Of a stretch of 64,000 nucleotides of DNA, positions 35,101 through 43,968 are shown one piece after another. Made by a program: the position numbers and the translations under genes. Origin of the DNA: Bacteroidota bacterium (GTDB taxonomy: Bacteria; Bacteroidota; Bacteroidia; Chitinophagales; Chitinophagaceae). The stretch is taken from positions 248,001 through 312,000 of the forward strand of contig JAFDXN010000033.1 in assembly GCA_018267915.1 (NCBI GenBank). Direction: 5' to 3'. Under the pieces are notes generated by a model, which saw only the letters and a list, made by a program, of their open reading frames with translations, did no database searches and was not told the origin of the DNA. How positions within the stretch are numbered: the stretch's first letter is position 1; the number at the start of each line of letters is the position of its first letter.

Positions 35101-37706
35101 GAAATGGAAGGGGAAACCGTAGCGCTTACCGTAATGGGTTTGGTAGCCGTAGCTGTGCCGCATCCGTTGACCACTGTATAAACAATAGTGTCGAGGCCGC
35201 CGGTAACACCGGTAACAACACCTGCGTTCGATACGATCGCATTCGCATTAGTGGCCGACCATGTACCATTTGGAGCCAGATCGCTAAGGCTTAGTATGGC
35301 ATTAACACAAACAGTGGAAGAACCTGTGATCGTACCTGCATTGGGCAGCGGGTTAACTGTCACCACATAGGTTGCCGATGATGTACCGCAACTGTTCGTC
35401 AGGGAATATTTGATGGTGTCAATACCTGCTATCATCCCCGTAACCAGTCCCCCGGCGCTCACTGTGGCATTTGCATTCGTTGCCGACCACGTACCACCGT
35501 TCACTGTCTCGCTTAACTGTACCGTGGAACTTACACACACATTATTCGTTCCGGAGATAGTGCCGGCATTTGGGGAAAAGCAAAATTTGGCGACGAAACC
35601 GTCGTTGCCACCTTGTTGCGAAGTTTGGAAAGCACCCACTGTCGCAATGCCCGAGTTACTGGTGGTATAACCGCACAGGAAGAAACTTCCCGCATTGTCG
35701 GTACAGACACGCATTCCTATATCGTCAGATGTTCCGCCGTAATATGTGCCGTATATTTTAGATGTACCATTATTGTCCAGTTCAGCCAGGAAAGCGTCAT
35801 TGCTGCCGGAAAGCGATGCCTGATAAGCGTTGCCTGTAGCAATATTATTGCCGCTTGTTGTATAGCCCGAAACATACACGTTACTGCCATCGGTGGTCAC
35901 TGCCTGGAGGTAATCGCCCTGGTTGCCGCCAAAATAGGTGCCCCATTGAGGCGTACCCGAGTTATTGAATTTTACAATGAAACCGTCATAGTTGCCGCCG
36001 TAGGCTGTTTGGTAAGCTCCGGCAGTAGCAACTCCTGATGAACTGTTCGTATAGCCGGCAAGGAAAACGTTGCTTGCCGCGTCCACCGCCATAGTATAGC
36101 CTATCTCGTCATTGCTGCTACCATAGTATGTACCCCACTGCCTGTTACCGGAAGCATCAAATTTAGCGACAAAGGCATCGTTGCTGCCGCCCAGGGAGGT
36201 CTGGTATGCACCAACGCTGGCTATGTTATTGGAACTTTGCGTGTAACCGCCGATGTATACATTACCTGAAGCATCACAGGTCAGCCCCTGAATATAGTCG
36301 TAGTTGCTACCACCGTAATAAGTACACCACAGCCTGTTGCCTGCGTTGTCGAACTTCACAAGGAAGCCGTCGCTATTGCCGTAGAAACTCGTTTGGTAAG
36401 CCCCACCTGTTGCCAGGTTGCCTGAACCATAAGTGTAACCGGCCATATATATGTTATTGGACGCGTCGGTTGCCAGCGAGAAAGCATAATCATCGTTGCT
36501 GCCGCCATAGTACGTAGCCCATTGCCTTGCGCCAGCCGAATTGAACTTTACCAGGAAAGCATCATAGCTACCGGCTAAATAGGTTTGATAAGCACCACCT
36601 GTTGCTATATTGTAAGAGCTTTGGGTATAGCCGCACATGAATACGTTACCTGAGGCATCTACAGCCAACGAAGCCTGACCGCTCCACTCATAGTTACTAC
36701 CACCATAATAGGTCGACCACTGCCTGCTTCCGGAGATGTCAAATTTCACAAGGTAATTATCATAATTACCACCATAACTTGTCTGGTATGCACCCACGGT
36801 TGCAATATTATATGAGCTATTGGTATAGCCCTGCATATATACGTTTCCGGAGGCATCCGCAACGTCTGCCTGGCCGATCTCGTCACTACCTGTACCAAAA
36901 TAAGTGCCCCAGGACAGGCTCGGGTCGATAACAATGTTTCCGGTTGACCGAGCTATTTTATAGGAAAGTACGTCGCCTGTCAATACAAAAGCGGAAGCAA
37001 TACTCTTTTTGCTGCCCTGCTCGTAAGAATAAGGTGCGTGCTCGCTGATATTGCCAAATGGCGTAGCCGCCAGGAGTGCGCCGTCTTTTCCTATTTTCAG
37101 ATCCGTTGCACCACTGTACCTGATCTTAATGTCCGACGGATCGCCACCTTCCTTTACCACAAACTCATGCTCTAAAGTTCCGTCCTTCACATACAAAACC
37201 CAGTCGATGGCAGGATATATGTTCTTGTATGTAATCCTCTTGAAAGTGTGCGCGAAGGCGCCATCCTTTCCAGTACCTGTAGTATAATACGTTTCGAAAT
37301 ATTTTTGCGGTTCGTCGGTTACCACTTCCGCCCGCGGATTCGCTCCAACCAATTCCACATCCATACGATAAGCGTCAAATTTTATCTCAGTCGCGGGGGG
37401 CGCAAACGTTTTGTATGCCGGATTGCGGGGATCGCTAATTATCGGCTCACCGGATACTTTCTTTGTAAACTGGTAGTGGATGGCACCGTTGCCGATAAAT
37501 ACGTTTAATCCGTTTGTTGCGGCAAGTTTAAATTGAATGTCATTACGAGGACTGTAGTACTGATCTGTAACCTGACCTTTGTTCTCAATAAAGGATAGCC
37601 CCGAAGGCTTAAGCCCCCGCGGCGAACCTGCAGGCGTTGCTAATAAGTCCTGCCAGGCTAATAGCAGCAGGATCAGCAACAAGGAAGAATGAATTTTGTT
37701 GTTCAT
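32169..37706 (-). CDS. Giant SBBP/Ig-like repeat protein with T9SS sorting domain
   Basis: 1845 residues from the ATG at 37706 (a GTG 21 bp upstream gives the longer frame). Order: signal peptide; an N-terminal domain starting LSFIENKGQVTDQY, typical before SBBP repeats; seven SBBP beta-propeller-like repeats of ~64 residues (about 270-700), each with GTYYGGSNDD and DASGNVYM.GYT; two Ig-like repeats with NGTWSATNANA; eight Ig-like repeats of ~85 residues (YQWKKNNVNVG and CTLTSNAACATPA); a jelly-roll-like region; and a type A T9SS domain (SLAAYPNPVTDKVTIE). It is probably a surface adhesin or filament component. Confidence 0.88.
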   Translation of the reverse strand: MNNKIHSSLLLILLLLAWQDLLATPAGSPRGLKPSGLSFIENKGQVTDQYYSPRNDIQFKLAATNGLNVFIGNGAIHYQFTKKVSGEPIISDPRNPAYKTFAPPATEIKFDAYRMDVELVGANPRAEVVTDEPQKYFETYYTTGTGKDGAFAHTFKRITYKNIYPAIDWVLYVKDGTLEHEFVVKEGGDPSDIKIRYSGATDLKIGKDGALLAATPFGNISEHAPYSYEQGSKKSIASAFVLTGDVLSYKIARSTGNIVIDPSLSWGTYFGTGSDEIGQADVADASGNVYMQGYTNSSYNIATVGAYQTSYGGNYDNYLVKFDISGSRQWSTYYGGSNYEWSGQASLAVDASGNVFMCGYTQSSYNIATGGAYQTYLAGSYDAFLVKFNSAGARQWATYYGGSNDDYAFSLATDASNNIYMAGYTYGSGNLATGGAYQTSFYGNSDGFLVKFDNAGNRLWCTYYGGSNYDYIQGLTCDASGNVYIGGYTQSSNNIASVGAYQTSLGGSNDAFVAKFDASGNRQWGTYYGSSNDEIGYTMAVDAASNVFLAGYTNSSSGVATAGAYQTAYGGNYDGFIVKFNNSGTPQWGTYFGGNQGDYLQAVTTDGSNVYVSGYTTSGNNIATGNAYQASLSGSNDAFLAELDNNGTSKIYGTYYGGTSDDIGMRVCTDNAGSFFLCGYTTSNSGIATVGAFQTSQQGGNDGFVAKFCFSPNAGTISGTNNVCVSSTVQLSETVNGGTWSATNANATVSAGGLVTGMIAGIDTIKYSLTNSCGTSSATYVVTVNPLPNAGTITGSSTVCVNAILSLSDLAPNGTWSATNANAIVSNAGVVTGVTGGLDTIVYTVVNGCGTATATKPITVSATVSPSISITASPGSTVCAGTSVTFTASIANGGPSPTYQWKVNNANVGSAATYTYTPSNNDVITCVLTSNASCATPATATSNAISMTVNPSVTPVITITSSPANPVCAGSLVTFTATTTNAGNSPSYQWKKNNVNVGTSVVYTDNNLSNGDAITCTLTSNAACATPATVTSNSLTMVVNPVVVPVVTISANPGNSICPNTPVTFTASAINGGPSPTYQWKVNNANVAVGTTFTTSTLNNNDVVTCVLTSNASCATPSIVSSNTIVMTVNPTVVPTITIAAGPGNTICAGTPVTFTLTATNAGPTPGYQWKKNNVNVGNAVVYTDNNLATGDVITCTLTSSAACATPTSVTSSGITMTVNPVLIPTISITASTGNTICPNTSVTFTATTTNGGPAPVYSWKKNNTVVGSGATYVTTSLANNDVVTCTLTSNATCANPVTLTSNAIVMTVTPNVTPAISIAASTGDTICAGTYVTFTATASNAGPSPVYQWKKNNVNIGANAVSFSDNNFSTGDVITCVLTSNATCASPATVSSNSITMTVNPVVIPSVNVTANPGNTICAGTTVTFSAAITNGGPAPQYQWLKNGNPVGNTPTYSDNALNTNDAITCVITSNANCAIPSIVAGNTLVMTVNPAVTASVSISSYPGDTVCYGASVAFLATAVNGGNNPSYQWKKNGNPIGTNNDIYIDGALNGGDVITCDLTSSAACATPATAGSNSKTIVSGNSHILGGLTGSTVTNNSMVNNPVDVRTTTCDLMATVTPSGASPVGGNTTVKVTLDPVVNMYNTEPYIQRHFDIEPDNNAASATANITLYAYQAEFDAYNAVAGPMGYPMLPTNGTDNGNVRVTQFHGTGTFPGNYSGAYEFITPSVSWDAGNHWWSISFPITGFSGFYIHSGNFPLQLKTVERNGCSLAAYPNPVTDKVTIEVSGTRSANSRISITDLSGKLLMTVPVSGNKAVADITPLASGMYLIRYSDDQRNETVKITKQ

Positions 37707-37724
37707 ATTGCTTTTTTTGGGGCA

Positions 37725-37732
37725 CAAAAGTA
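37725..37732 (-). promoter_or_regulatory. Putative -7 element for the giant T9SS gene
   Basis: On the minus strand TACTTTTG matches TAnnTTTG, 18 bp before the start codon at 37706. No clear -33 element. Confidence 0.35.
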
Positions 37733-38054
37733 TTCGGGTGCCCGACTTCTACGGCGGCGAGAAGACTATCTAATTGTTACAAATCGATGTAGCCGCATTA
37801 GCAATCCAACGGTTTGTTAAAAAAGCGTTAAAGAAACGTTTAGAAAATTATTCCGGCATATAATGAAAGCTGATTTTCAAAAGTTTATTTAGAGAATAAA
37901 AACACTATTGCTCTGAGAGAGATGGAAATTCCAATATTCTTACAGGATAATTTTCGGGGTATAAAAGTAAGGGATACACCGCTCAGAATCAGATAAATAA
38001 CGGCCACGGGATATGCGGCTTTTGAAATCACTTACCCAACCTTATGAAAATTAG
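37733..38054. other. AT-rich non-coding interval
   Basis: It contains the upstream region of the giant T9SS gene. I see no gene, tRNA or strong hairpin in this stretch. Confidence 0.5.
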
Positions 38055-38078
38055 AAAGCCCCAAGATGGGGCTTAAAT
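38055..38078 (-). terminator. Hairpin terminator downstream of a possible small gene
   Basis: AAGCCCCA and TGGGGCTT pair around a three-base loop. On the minus strand it is followed by a T-rich stretch, about 40 bp after the stop of the small frame at 38115. Confidence 0.6.
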
Positions 38079-38114
38079 GATCTCATGGTTGTTAGCTTCT
38101 GGTGAGGGGCCGTT

Positions 38115-38213
38115 TTACATGGTAATAGCAATAACGAAACATGCTACGAGTGCGACGAACAAGAATATCTTCTTCATCGAATCGTTATTGTTATTGGTAT
38201 ATGTTGCTTTCAT
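38115..38213 (-). CDS. Possible 32-residue hydrophobic peptide
   Basis: The frame runs from ATG at 38213 (MKATYTNNNNDSMKK) into a hydrophobic stretch IFLFVALVACFVIAI and stops at 38115. It has a membrane- or signal-peptide-like core, perhaps with a lipobox (VALVAC). A hairpin terminator follows at 38055. There is no homology evidence; a start at 38177 is equally possible. Confidence 0.35.
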   Translation of the reverse strand: MKATYTNNNNDSMKKIFLFVALVACFVIAITM

Positions 38214-38342
38214 GGTTGCGTACCTGTTTGCTGGCACAAAGATGAAACAGCAGACAGGCGCTGCAAAAAATATCGTCTCCATTAACCCTAAATTTAAAAG
38301 TGGTTAACAAGCGATTAAGAAGTGAAGAAACACTACATGGTC

Positions 38343-40916
38343 TTACCATTCACCATCGTGAGGAACACTGATACGTATAGGTCCGTTGGCGTTAATGCCG
38401 ATCCGGAAACCGGCGTGATTAGCTCCTGTGTAGTCCCACGATTCAACGAAGTCTACACGCAGGAAGCGCAGCATCTTCCAACCCAGGTTGTCAATACCCA
38501 CAAAAGCCTCGGTATAGTAATTGTTCTGGCGGGCATAAAAGGTATTGTTGCCCACGATCAAATACCAGCGCGCGCGACGCAGTAGCGGTATCTTATTGGT
38601 AAGTAGTCCCTGTAGGTTATATTCAATATGGGCTTCGCCATAAATGGGCTCCGTATTGCTGAACATATAATAGGGCGCCAACTGAAAACTCTTCAGGTAA
38701 GCAGTTGCCAGCGCGGTTTGGTTGCCATCGAGATGCATCATATCGGGGATGCCGACTTTGTTGGAATTGATGAAGCCGCCGGTGGCCAAAACATACGAAA
38801 GGCTGCCCAGCAGGCGCAGGTGCAGGTCATCCTTCACGCTGAAGCGCCACTTGTCGAAGTCGACATTACTATTCAAAAGGTTCGGTATGCCCTTTTCGTA
38901 ATGAACGGTGAAGACAGGCCATTTACTACGCTCCGGCATCTTGTAGTCGGGGTATAGTGTATAGTGATAGCCGGGCTGATACGAAGCGGCGAGCTTTAGC
39001 AATACGGCATTGTATTCAGTCCACTTGTAGGCGCCCAGCTCAGTGGGCAGGTTATCGGAAAAAGGCAGGACATTTGGCGAAGCCCAGTTGTAGCCTGTGG
39101 TATTGCTAAGTGGTATGCGATGTTGAAACTCGAATTTGCCACTCCACCGAAAACCATTACCATAGTTGCGCATTAACGAGGCCGCACCCTCCCAACGCTC
39201 ATATATCTTCATGTAGTTCTTCCTGTAAAACAGGGTCGACACATCGTTGTAAAAGGCAGGGATAGGATTATCCGGATTGTATTGGAAGACATACTTGCCA
39301 CCTTCAATGCCCACAATCCATGATCTTCCCTTCCAGTATTTGTCCGCACTGCTGTAATTGACCCGTGCTATAGCGTTAAAATGCGTATTGTTAAAGCCGT
39401 AGCGAAGAGCCACTTTTGTGCTAAGTACTTTGTTAGTATCAAGTTTATAGTTCCACCATATCTTGGGCGATATATTGACACCTTCGATGGTATTGTAGTG
39501 TACCATACCTTCAAAAAACGGCAGGATCGGGTTCCAGCTAAAGCTGTGCTTATATCCTTTGGTGTTGACTGTTGAGCCTGTAATCAGTAAACCACCAAGA
39601 CCGAGGCGATTGTTGCGGCGGCGTATTGAGTCCTTGATATGCGGATCTTCGTCGTGCAGACGTATGCTGTCCTTAATGTTGTAGTCTTTGCTTTCGTCGG
39701 ACTCGAGTGGTACAGGGCGTACACTGGTCCAATAGCCGGTATCTATCTTATTGGCATTCTTGTCGTAAACACTGACTACTTTTTTCTGGAAAATGGTATC
39801 AGGAATGGGGTCGTTTACCTTCTGATCGTTATACACCGTCACGAAAGAACCCGTGATGTCGAAGCCCAATATCTTTATGGTAGGATACCAGACCTGGCTT
39901 TTAATAACCCAGGTATCCTCCCTTAAGGGAAGGAACACCTGCTGTATCTTCATGGTATCCAGGAAGCTCATGCCACTCTTTTTGGTCAACACCATATTAA
40001 GGCTATGTATGGCCCAGTCGCCATCCACAATATAAATAGTGCCCTCGAACAGGGGTTCATAGGCACGGCGCGGGGTCACCTTTATCTTATCGATCGTATA
40101 CCTTCCTTCTTTGAATTCGCCTTCGTATTTATAACGGTAGTAAAGCAAAGCATTGTCGCTGATGGGCGATATGAAGCCCCTGGGACCCAGATTATCGAGC
40201 AGGTTGATGTTGTTTTCATAAAAAGTGATCACCGGCGGCATCTGCGCGAAGCCTACTCCATTCGGATCACCGCTTTCGCGCACAGAGTGGATGACGGTCC
40301 GTTGCTTGTTAGGTTCCTGCGAATAGTAGTCGGCACGCTCTTCGCAGAGATAAAGGACAGCCTTGCCATTAGAATCAAGACCCAGGGCATCGGCGATCTC
40401 CTTTTTGTCCTTTTTACCCTTTGCATCTTTCCCGGCTACGAGTTTCATCATAGCCATGTCGGGAAGCATCCGGTTGCGCAGCACACCTTTCAGATAGATG
40501 CCCGTCTGGAAAGATTTTACCTGTTTCAGGTGGAAGGCGCGTCTTTCTATTGCCTTGCGGATGATCATATAGGCGGGGTCTTCGTCTTTAATCGTTACCT
40601 CCTTCATCTGAAGGCCCTGCTCTTTTAAGGAGAAGTCTTGCGTTACGGTTTCATTCCCTTTGATAGTTACATTATGTACCCCCTGGGTAAAACCCATATA
40701 TTGGCTCACCACCTTATAGCTGCCAGGCGCCAGGGTCAACTGATAGATACCATCGGCATTGGCGCTGGTACCGTTGGTTGTGTTCTGGATATAAACTGTA
40801 GCAAATGGAAGCGGCACGCCTTTCGCGTCTGTTATCCTGCCTTTTAGTGTGCCAGCTTGTGCGGCCATAGCAAAGACGGAAAACAATAAAATTGCCAGGT
40901 AGGTGTATTTTCTCAT
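38343..40916 (-). CDS. DUF5686 outer-membrane protein with carboxypeptidase-like domain
   Basis: 857 residues from the ATG at 40916 (the longer frame would use a start 13 residues upstream). A signal peptide ends near AAQA (residue 21). A carboxypeptidase-regulatory-like domain covers about residues 23-105 (LKGRITDAKGVPLPFATVYIQNT). The rest is DUF5686, with the helical entry PAYMIIRKAIERR and a beta-rich barrel-like body. It is typical of Bacteroidota outer membranes and of unknown function. It is upstream-adjacent to the deoxynucleoside kinase, both on the minus strand, 56 bp apart. Confidence 0.85.
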   Translation of the reverse strand: MRKYTYLAILLFSVFAMAAQAGTLKGRITDAKGVPLPFATVYIQNTTNGTSANADGIYQLTLAPGSYKVVSQYMGFTQGVHNVTIKGNETVTQDFSLKEQGLQMKEVTIKDEDPAYMIIRKAIERRAFHLKQVKSFQTGIYLKGVLRNRMLPDMAMMKLVAGKDAKGKKDKKEIADALGLDSNGKAVLYLCEERADYYSQEPNKQRTVIHSVRESGDPNGVGFAQMPPVITFYENNINLLDNLGPRGFISPISDNALLYYRYKYEGEFKEGRYTIDKIKVTPRRAYEPLFEGTIYIVDGDWAIHSLNMVLTKKSGMSFLDTMKIQQVFLPLREDTWVIKSQVWYPTIKILGFDITGSFVTVYNDQKVNDPIPDTIFQKKVVSVYDKNANKIDTGYWTSVRPVPLESDESKDYNIKDSIRLHDEDPHIKDSIRRRNNRLGLGGLLITGSTVNTKGYKHSFSWNPILPFFEGMVHYNTIEGVNISPKIWWNYKLDTNKVLSTKVALRYGFNNTHFNAIARVNYSSADKYWKGRSWIVGIEGGKYVFQYNPDNPIPAFYNDVSTLFYRKNYMKIYERWEGAASLMRNYGNGFRWSGKFEFQHRIPLSNTTGYNWASPNVLPFSDNLPTELGAYKWTEYNAVLLKLAASYQPGYHYTLYPDYKMPERSKWPVFTVHYEKGIPNLLNSNVDFDKWRFSVKDDLHLRLLGSLSYVLATGGFINSNKVGIPDMMHLDGNQTALATAYLKSFQLAPYYMFSNTEPIYGEAHIEYNLQGLLTNKIPLLRRARWYLIVGNNTFYARQNNYYTEAFVGIDNLGWKMLRFLRVDFVESWDYTGANHAGFRIGINANGPIRISVPHDGEW

Positions 40917-40972
40917 TAAGTGATGGCTTAGCGCTCCAGTATATCGCTGAAGCAAGATAAAAGTTACAACAA

Positions 40973-41608
40973 TCAGAATAATCCGTGTATCTGGGCGTCA
41001 ATACGACGCACGACCTCGGCAAAATCCTCTTCGTTATCGGCGAAATTAGTATTGTCAATATCTATCACCAGTAGCGGGCCATCAGTATATTGGTTGATCC
41101 ATTTGTCGTAAAAAGAATTAAGTCTTTTCAGGTAGTCGAGGCGGATATTTTCTTCATAGTCCCTACCCCTTTTCTGTATCTGGTCGACCAACTTGGGAAT
41201 GCTTGCCTTCAGGTATATGAGCAGGTCGGGCGGGTTGACCATTTTGCGGAGGGTATTGAAAAATGAAGCATAGTTCTCGAAGTCCCGCTTGGTCATCAGG
41301 CCCATTTCATAAAGGTTCGGCGCAAATATGTATGCATCTTCATAGATGGTACGGTCCTGTATAACGGTGCTCTTACCGCTGCGGATATCGAGCAGCTGGT
41401 TAAGGCGATTGTTCAGGAAGTACACTTGCAGGTTAAAGGACCAGCGGTGCATATCCTCGTAAAAATCTACCAGGTAAGGGTTATGGTCCACGTCTTCGAA
41501 ATGGGGCGTCCATTTGTAGTGTTTGGCAAGCATCGTGGTGAGCGTGGTTTTACCGGCGCCTATGTTGCCTGCTACGGCTATATGTTTTGGGGTAGATTTC
41601 TGGGGCAT
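40973..41608 (-). CDS. Deoxynucleoside kinase
   Basis: 211 residues from the ATG at 41608 (MPQKSTPKHIAVAGNIGAGK); the longer frame would add 23 residues before the P-loop. P-loop GNIGAGKTTLT, the base-contact region DRTIYEDAYIFA and the lid RGRDYEENI are all in place. This is the deoxyadenosine/deoxyguanosine kinase-like family that salvages purine deoxynucleosides. The substrate is not determinable from sequence. A second member begins at 63810 at the window end. Confidence 0.9.
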   Translation of the reverse strand: MPQKSTPKHIAVAGNIGAGKTTLTTMLAKHYKWTPHFEDVDHNPYLVDFYEDMHRWSFNLQVYFLNNRLNQLLDIRSGKSTVIQDRTIYEDAYIFAPNLYEMGLMTKRDFENYASFFNTLRKMVNPPDLLIYLKASIPKLVDQIQKRGRDYEENIRLDYLKRLNSFYDKWINQYTDGPLLVIDIDNTNFADNEEDFAEVVRRIDAQIHGLF

Positions 41609-41706
41609 GTTTAAACGATGTCCGGTTTTAATTAATGGCTCCTTACACAAAATAACATTCTCCCGCCAAAAAAGCACTACGTGAGCGGGAAATTAAGGGA
41701 TGGCAA

Positions 41707-42705
41707 TTAATAGTAATTTATTCCTATCTGTTTACGTGCGGCAGCAATGGTTTTAGAAGCACTTTCGCGGGCTTTGATCGCCCCCTCTTTCAGTATCTTT
41801 TTTAATTGGTCCTCATCAGCCTGCAGCGCCGCGGCCTTGTCGCGGATGGGGGCTATGAAGGCGACCATATCTTCGGCAAGCTGCTTTTTCATATCGCCGT
41901 AACGGATAGTGCAATTATTGTACATGCTCCGGTAGGTCTCCACAGTCTCCTGCCTGGATACCAGGTGCATAAGCAGGAAGATGTTGCTTATATACTCCGG
42001 CATTTCGCTATTGTGTTCCGTAGGGCCGGAGTCGGTCTTGGCCTTCATTACCTTTTTGCGGATCAGGTCGTCATCATCGGCCAGGTAAATGGTGGCATTA
42101 AGGTTCTCGCTCTTGCTCATCTTACCTGTACCATCCAGGCTAGGCACTTTTATTAGTTCGCTGCCGAAATTGAAGGGTTGTGGCTCGGGGAATAGCTCGC
42201 CGTAGCGATGATTGAAGCGGTTGGCGAAATTGCGCGCCATCTCTACGTGCTGTTCCTGGTCTTTACCTACCGGCACTTTTACGGCCTTATGTATCAGCAC
42301 ATCGGCAGCCATGAGCACGGGATAGGTAAGGAGACCGGCATTCACATTGTCGGGCTGCTGTCGCACCTTGTCTTTAAAAGTGGGTACTTTTTCCAGTTCG
42401 CCCTTGTAGGCCAGCATATTGAGCAAGAGATACAGCTCCGGTATCTCGGGTATGTCGCTTTGCGCATATAGTGCCACCTTTTCGGGGTCGAGGCCACACG
42501 CTATGTTCTCAGCCGCTACCCTGAATACATTTGCTTTAAGGTCCTTGGGATCCGGGTGGGTAGTGAGCGAGTGATAGTCGGCGACGAAGAAATAGCAGTC
42601 GTATTCATCCTGCATTTTTACATAATTCTTCATCGCCCCGAAATAATTGCCGAGGTGGAGGTAACCGGTAGAACGTATGCCGCTGACGACAATCTCTTTG
42701 CTCAT
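41707..42705 (-). CDS. trpS: Tryptophanyl-tRNA synthetase
   Basis: 332 residues, class I synthetase with HLGN (the HIGH motif, residues 17-20) and GKMSKS near residue 203. The conserved EKVPTFKDK and VGKDQEQHVEMAR segments identify tryptophan specificity. It charges tRNA-Trp in the cytoplasm. The length is standard and the start is clear. It stands alone on the minus strand. Confidence 0.96.
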   Translation of the reverse strand: MSKEIVVSGIRSTGYLHLGNYFGAMKNYVKMQDEYDCYFFVADYHSLTTHPDPKDLKANVFRVAAENIACGLDPEKVALYAQSDIPEIPELYLLLNMLAYKGELEKVPTFKDKVRQQPDNVNAGLLTYPVLMAADVLIHKAVKVPVGKDQEQHVEMARNFANRFNHRYGELFPEPQPFNFGSELIKVPSLDGTGKMSKSENLNATIYLADDDDLIRKKVMKAKTDSGPTEHNSEMPEYISNIFLLMHLVSRQETVETYRSMYNNCTIRYGDMKKQLAEDMVAFIAPIRDKAAALQADEDQLKKILKEGAIKARESASKTIAAARKQIGINYY

Positions 42706-42756
42706 AAGGGGCGCAAGATACGTAAAAGGCGAAACTGCTACAACGCGGTAAACACG

Positions 42757-43965
42757 TTAATTTAACCGGAATGCTATAGGCAATGTAAGTTGAGTCGCGA
42801 CGTTTTTACCACCTTTTTGGGCAGGGGTCCATTTTGCCATTCCTGTCACAACTTTCAGCGCCTCCCTCGACAAGGACTCGTTCGGAGACTTCACAACCTT
42901 TGCGTTCTTAACGGCTCCGTTTTCATCTACAACAAACTGCACCACCACTCTACCTTCAATCTTTTGCTGCTTTGCATCCTCCGGATAGTGAACGTTCTTA
43001 ACCATATAGCCTGTTAGGTCAAATGTAGGAACCGCCATTACTTCCGGATCTTTTACTAATAACTCAACCCCGCCTCCTTCGCTACTTAAACGTTGGTCGG
43101 TAGTTTTAGCGACAGTCTTTTGCGGCTCGGTCTTGTTACAACCCTGCACAAACACTATTGTGCATAACAATACAAGTGCAATAGAAGCCGTAAGTAATGT
43201 AGTCTTTACTTGTGATGGCTTAACATTTTTTTGCAACATCATAATTCTACGTTTTAAAGGGTGAATAATAAATAAATGCATTTCAGGTAGCGCCCTGACG
43301 TTAAGCGTAGCTGACAGTAACAACTCAGCATAGCTTTGCTTGTCTTCCTTGGCCATCGCATCGGCCTGGAACTCATGGACCTCCCTTAGCTGTTTCTTTA
43401 CCAACCCCAACATGAACGACGGCCAGGCCAGCGCCTGCAAGAGGTTGAGAAAAACAAGGTCGCGGGTATGGTGCAATTGAATATGCGCCTTTTCGTGTGC
43501 CAGTATTGCCTCGTTCACTTCAGCGTCGGGAAAGAATATGTATTTGCCGAAGCTACCCGGTCCATAACCGGAATTAGATAACAGCACATAGCCTTCTCGC
43601 AGTTCTTTACCGTTTTTGCGCACGATCTGCATAAGCCGCAACCAGTTCCATATAAAAAATAACAGCAGTGCCGACGCAATAGCTATGTATACTATGAACG
43701 ATACGCTGGTAATATCGAGGGTCACTTTGCCGGTTCCTACCGGGCTGACAGTCACTTCAGGCAAGGTAAACGGCAACATGTTCATTGCCTGCACCTTTTG
43801 GGATATTGAATAAGGCAACTGAATGAATGGGAACAATAGTGGCAAAATCGCCGCAGCAAGAAGGTATATCCTGTTGAAACGAAACATGGGCCTGTTGCGG
43901 AGCAAGAGCATATACGCCAGCAGCATTATTGCCGTGTACAAATTGATCTCTACAAGGTATCTCAT
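42757..43965 (-). CDS. M56-family metallopeptidase with C-terminal TonB domain (BlaR1-like)
   Basis: 402 residues. Membrane helices lie at about residues 5-20, 35-50, 85-110 and 270-285. The zinc-peptidase motif HEKAH (near residue 187) and a downstream glutamate in REVHEFQADA fit M56. The C-terminal ~85 residues are a TonB-like domain (DAKQQKIEGRVVVQFVVDENG). The BlaR1 family senses a signal and cleaves the BlaI repressor, which would derepress target genes. The blaI-type gene lies 3 bp upstream. No penicillin-binding sensor domain is fused, so the signal is unlikely to be beta-lactams by that route. Confidence 0.88.
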   Translation of the reverse strand: MRYLVEINLYTAIMLLAYMLLLRNRPMFRFNRIYLLAAAILPLLFPFIQLPYSISQKVQAMNMLPFTLPEVTVSPVGTGKVTLDITSVSFIVYIAIASALLLFFIWNWLRLMQIVRKNGKELREGYVLLSNSGYGPGSFGKYIFFPDAEVNEAILAHEKAHIQLHHTRDLVFLNLLQALAWPSFMLGLVKKQLREVHEFQADAMAKEDKQSYAELLLSATLNVRALPEMHLFIIHPLKRRIMMLQKNVKPSQVKTTLLTASIALVLLCTIVFVQGCNKTEPQKTVAKTTDQRLSSEGGGVELLVKDPEVMAVPTFDLTGYMVKNVHYPEDAKQQKIEGRVVVQFVVDENGAVKNAKVVKSPNESLSREALKVVTGMAKWTPAQKGGKNVATQLTLPIAFRLN

Positions 43966-43968
43966 GGG

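Noticed and set aside
32900..36900. Regularly spaced repeats considered as a CRISPR array
   Set aside because: Units are about 190-260 bp, keep frame and encode SBBP and Ig-like domains; they are protein repeats.
38077..38307. 76-codon plus-strand frame
   Set aside because: It overlaps the terminator hairpin at 38055-38078 and the opposite-strand small frame; the predicted protein has no coherent signal. Some doubt remains, because it has a hydrophobic segment.
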